From Verrucomicrobiota bacterium (GTDB taxonomy: Bacteria; Verrucomicrobiota; Verrucomicrobiia; Opitutales; Seribacteraceae), in contig JACNJI010000272.1 of the NCBI GenBank assembly GCA_014382645.1, forward strand, positions 1-5,631: DNA of 5,631 bases, given 5' to 3'. A program made the position numbers and the translations under genes. A model generated the notes under the pieces. The model was given only the letters and a program-made list of their open reading frames with translations. It was not told the DNA's origin and did no database searches. Below, one piece after another: positions 5,084 to 5,631 of this stretch. Numbering within the stretch: the stretch's first letter is position 1; each line of letters begins with the position of its first letter.

Positions 5084-5182
5084 CTATTTTGCCTTAAAGA
5101 TATTATGTGAGATATAATTAAGCGACAAGGGTGCATTCATTTCGAGAAGACCCAAACCTAGTCCGAAGAAAAGCAAAATCAT
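5084..5182 (-). CDS. Possible small hydrophobic peptide, 32 residues
   Basis: ATG at 5182 to TAG at 5084-5086. The product starts MILLFFGLGLGLLEMNAPLS, a short hydrophobic segment, then a polar tail ending FKAK. A strong GGGAGGG (minus strand, 5192-5198) sits 9 bases before the ATG, the best ribosome-binding site in the window. The same frame is open upstream to a TGA at 5321-5323 (78 codons in total) without an ATG, and reads plausibly (CDAIFFATASTGGHQL just before the Met), so this could instead be the tail of a broken longer gene. Convergent with the TPR gene. No family recognised; it may be spurious. Confidence 0.3.
   Translation of the reverse strand: MILLFFGLGLGLLEMNAPLSLNYISHNIFKAK
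5089..5118 (+). promoter_or_regulatory. Candidate sigma70 promoter (TTGCCT - 18 bp - TATAAT)
   Basis: The -10 hexamer TATAAT (5113-5118) is perfect and the -35 TTGCCT (5089-5094) matches four of six, with an 18-bp spacer and AT-rich surroundings. A transcript would start near 5125, leaving an untranslated leader of about 320 bases before the gene at 5447, or making a separate small RNA. It also lies within the possible minus-strand ORF. Confidence 0.4.
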
Positions 5183-5372
5183 CAACTGATGCCCTCCCGT
5201 AGAAGCTGTTGCAAAAAAAATTGCATCGCAGGAAGATTCATGCTTAAAATTATTCGCTCTTTTACCTACACAGTATAAATTCTCTGAAATCGATTGGATC
5301 CCCCTCCCTAAACCTTTATTTCACTTTAGGAATCTGCATTGCCAATTATTCTTAAGTTTCCCTGTGTAAAAC

Positions 5373-5401
5373 TTTCATTCCAAAAAATCTGATCATATAA
5401 C
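5373..5401 (+). promoter_or_regulatory. Weak proximal promoter candidate for the right-edge gene
   Basis: TATAAC (5396-5401) with TTTCAT (5373-5378) 17 bp upstream would start transcription about 40 bases before ATG 5447. Only the -10 is good, so this competes with the 5089-5118 candidate. Confidence 0.2.
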
Positions 5402-5446
5402 GCTTTCAAATTTCAGTTTCTTCATTTTTTTTACGCCTAAACTACT

Positions 5447-5631
5447 ATGAATAAAAATCTTCGTCTCTTCGGAACATCCATCCTAACACCCCTTTGGCTT
5501 GCACTTTTCGTAGTCATTTCCCCAACAACTGCTATTGCCGACAACCACAACAACGATTCTCAAGGCGAACAAGGGCACGATGAAGGGAATCAGACCGCGG
5601 GCACCGACGAACAAGGCGAACAAGGGCACGA
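5447..5631 (+). CDS. Exported Gly/Gln/Asp/Glu/His-rich repeat protein, N-terminal 61 residues (3' end outside window)
   Basis: ATG 5447 opens a frame that runs off the right edge. Residues 1-31 are a clear Sec signal peptide: basic start MNKNLR, hydrophobic core LWLALFVVI, and A-I-A cleavage site at 29-31. The mature part begins DNHNNDSQGEQGHDEGNQ and is low-complexity, rich in Gly, Gln, Asp, Glu, Asn and His, with no hydrophobic residues. A 17-residue unit starting QGEQGHD begins at residue 39 and again at 56, matching the 51-bp DNA repeat. Acidic/His-rich repeats suggest metal binding or an extended surface linker, but this is inference. No Shine-Dalgarno sequence is present. The rest of the protein, and any anchoring or catalytic domain, lies outside the window, so the family cannot be named. 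Confidence 0.75.
   Translation, partial: MNKNLRLFGTSILTPLWLALFVVISPTTAIADNHNNDSQGEQGHDEGNQTAGTDEQGEQGH
5561..5631 (+). repeat. 51-bp tandem repeat, second copy cut by window edge
   Basis: CAAGGCGAACAAGGGCACGA occurs identically at 5561-5580 and 5612-5631, exactly 51 bases (17 codons) apart, so it is in frame. The DNA identity is complete over the visible overlap, indicating recent duplication or homogenisation. More copies probably follow beyond the edge. Confidence 0.7.

Larger units (their letters stand above)
5009..5446. other. Long intergenic region between two exported-protein genes
   Basis: About 440 bases, becoming AT-rich after base 5080. It contains a promoter-like TTGCCT/TATAAT pair, a possible small hydrophobic minus-strand ORF (5084-5182), a short inverted repeat TGCAA-A6-TTGCA (5210-5225), and CCTAAA...TTTAGG (5307-5312 and 5325-5330). 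No clear terminator follows the TPR gene; CCGA-GAT-TCGG at about 5050-5060 is too small. No tRNA or known riboswitch was recognised. Confidence 0.5.

Noticed and set aside
5140..5205. Short GTG-started plus-strand frame in the intergenic region
   Set aside because: Only about 24 codons, no spaced ribosome-binding site and no recognisable features.

Overview
The window looks like bacterial chromosome of about 50% GC with AT-richer intergenic DNA. The probable source is a Verrucomicrobiota-type (Opitutae/Puniceicoccales-like) or Planctomycetes-type bacterium. This rests only on impression: a long M16 zinc-protease homologue, exported proteins with Sec signals, a secreted TPR protein of kinesin-light-chain type, and genes that mostly lack a clear Shine-Dalgarno sequence. 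No rRNA, tRNA, CRISPR array, insertion sequence or phage gene was seen, and the taxonomy is a guess.

Layout. 3-536 (+) is the C-terminal end of an M16 peptidase-family protein, cut by the left edge. It converges on 560-949 (-), an unrecognised 129-residue protein whose 3' end carries two abutting perfect hairpins. Divergent from that is 1012-1296 (+), a small protein with one C-terminal membrane segment. Directly behind it, 1318-1776 (+) holds a decayed gene that the conventional ORF view misses: a putative molybdenum-carrier (MoCo_carrier/YpsA-like) protein, readable in one frame through two in-frame TAG codons. 1777-2027 has no gene but contains a cluster of TTRCGYAA palindromes in front of 2028-2606 (+), an XRE-type regulator with an unusual C-terminal domain. 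2607-2792 has a 14-bp palindrome next to a consensus TTGACA box. 2793-3632 (-) is a CPBP-family intramembrane protease homologue. Upstream of it on the same strand, about 3686-4058, is a second decayed gene with a nonsense codon and possibly a frameshift. 4059-4222 holds an inverted repeat and a T8A8 palindrome. 4223-5008 (+) is an exported TPR protein. 5009-5446 has no certain gene, but does hold a good sigma70-like promoter and a small hydrophobic ORF on the minus strand. 5447-5631 (+) is the start of an exported protein rich in Gly, Gln, Asp, Glu and His with a 51-bp in-frame repeat; it runs off the right edge.

How the parts relate. There is no convincing multi-gene operon or pathway. The genes are mostly single, in alternating orientation, separated by long non-coding stretches, and two of about nine are broken. 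This reads as a slowly eroding accessory or housekeeping-fringe region. The most interesting points are the two pseudogenes, the regulator with its candidate operators, and the exported repeat protein. I did not find a convincing new multi-component system.
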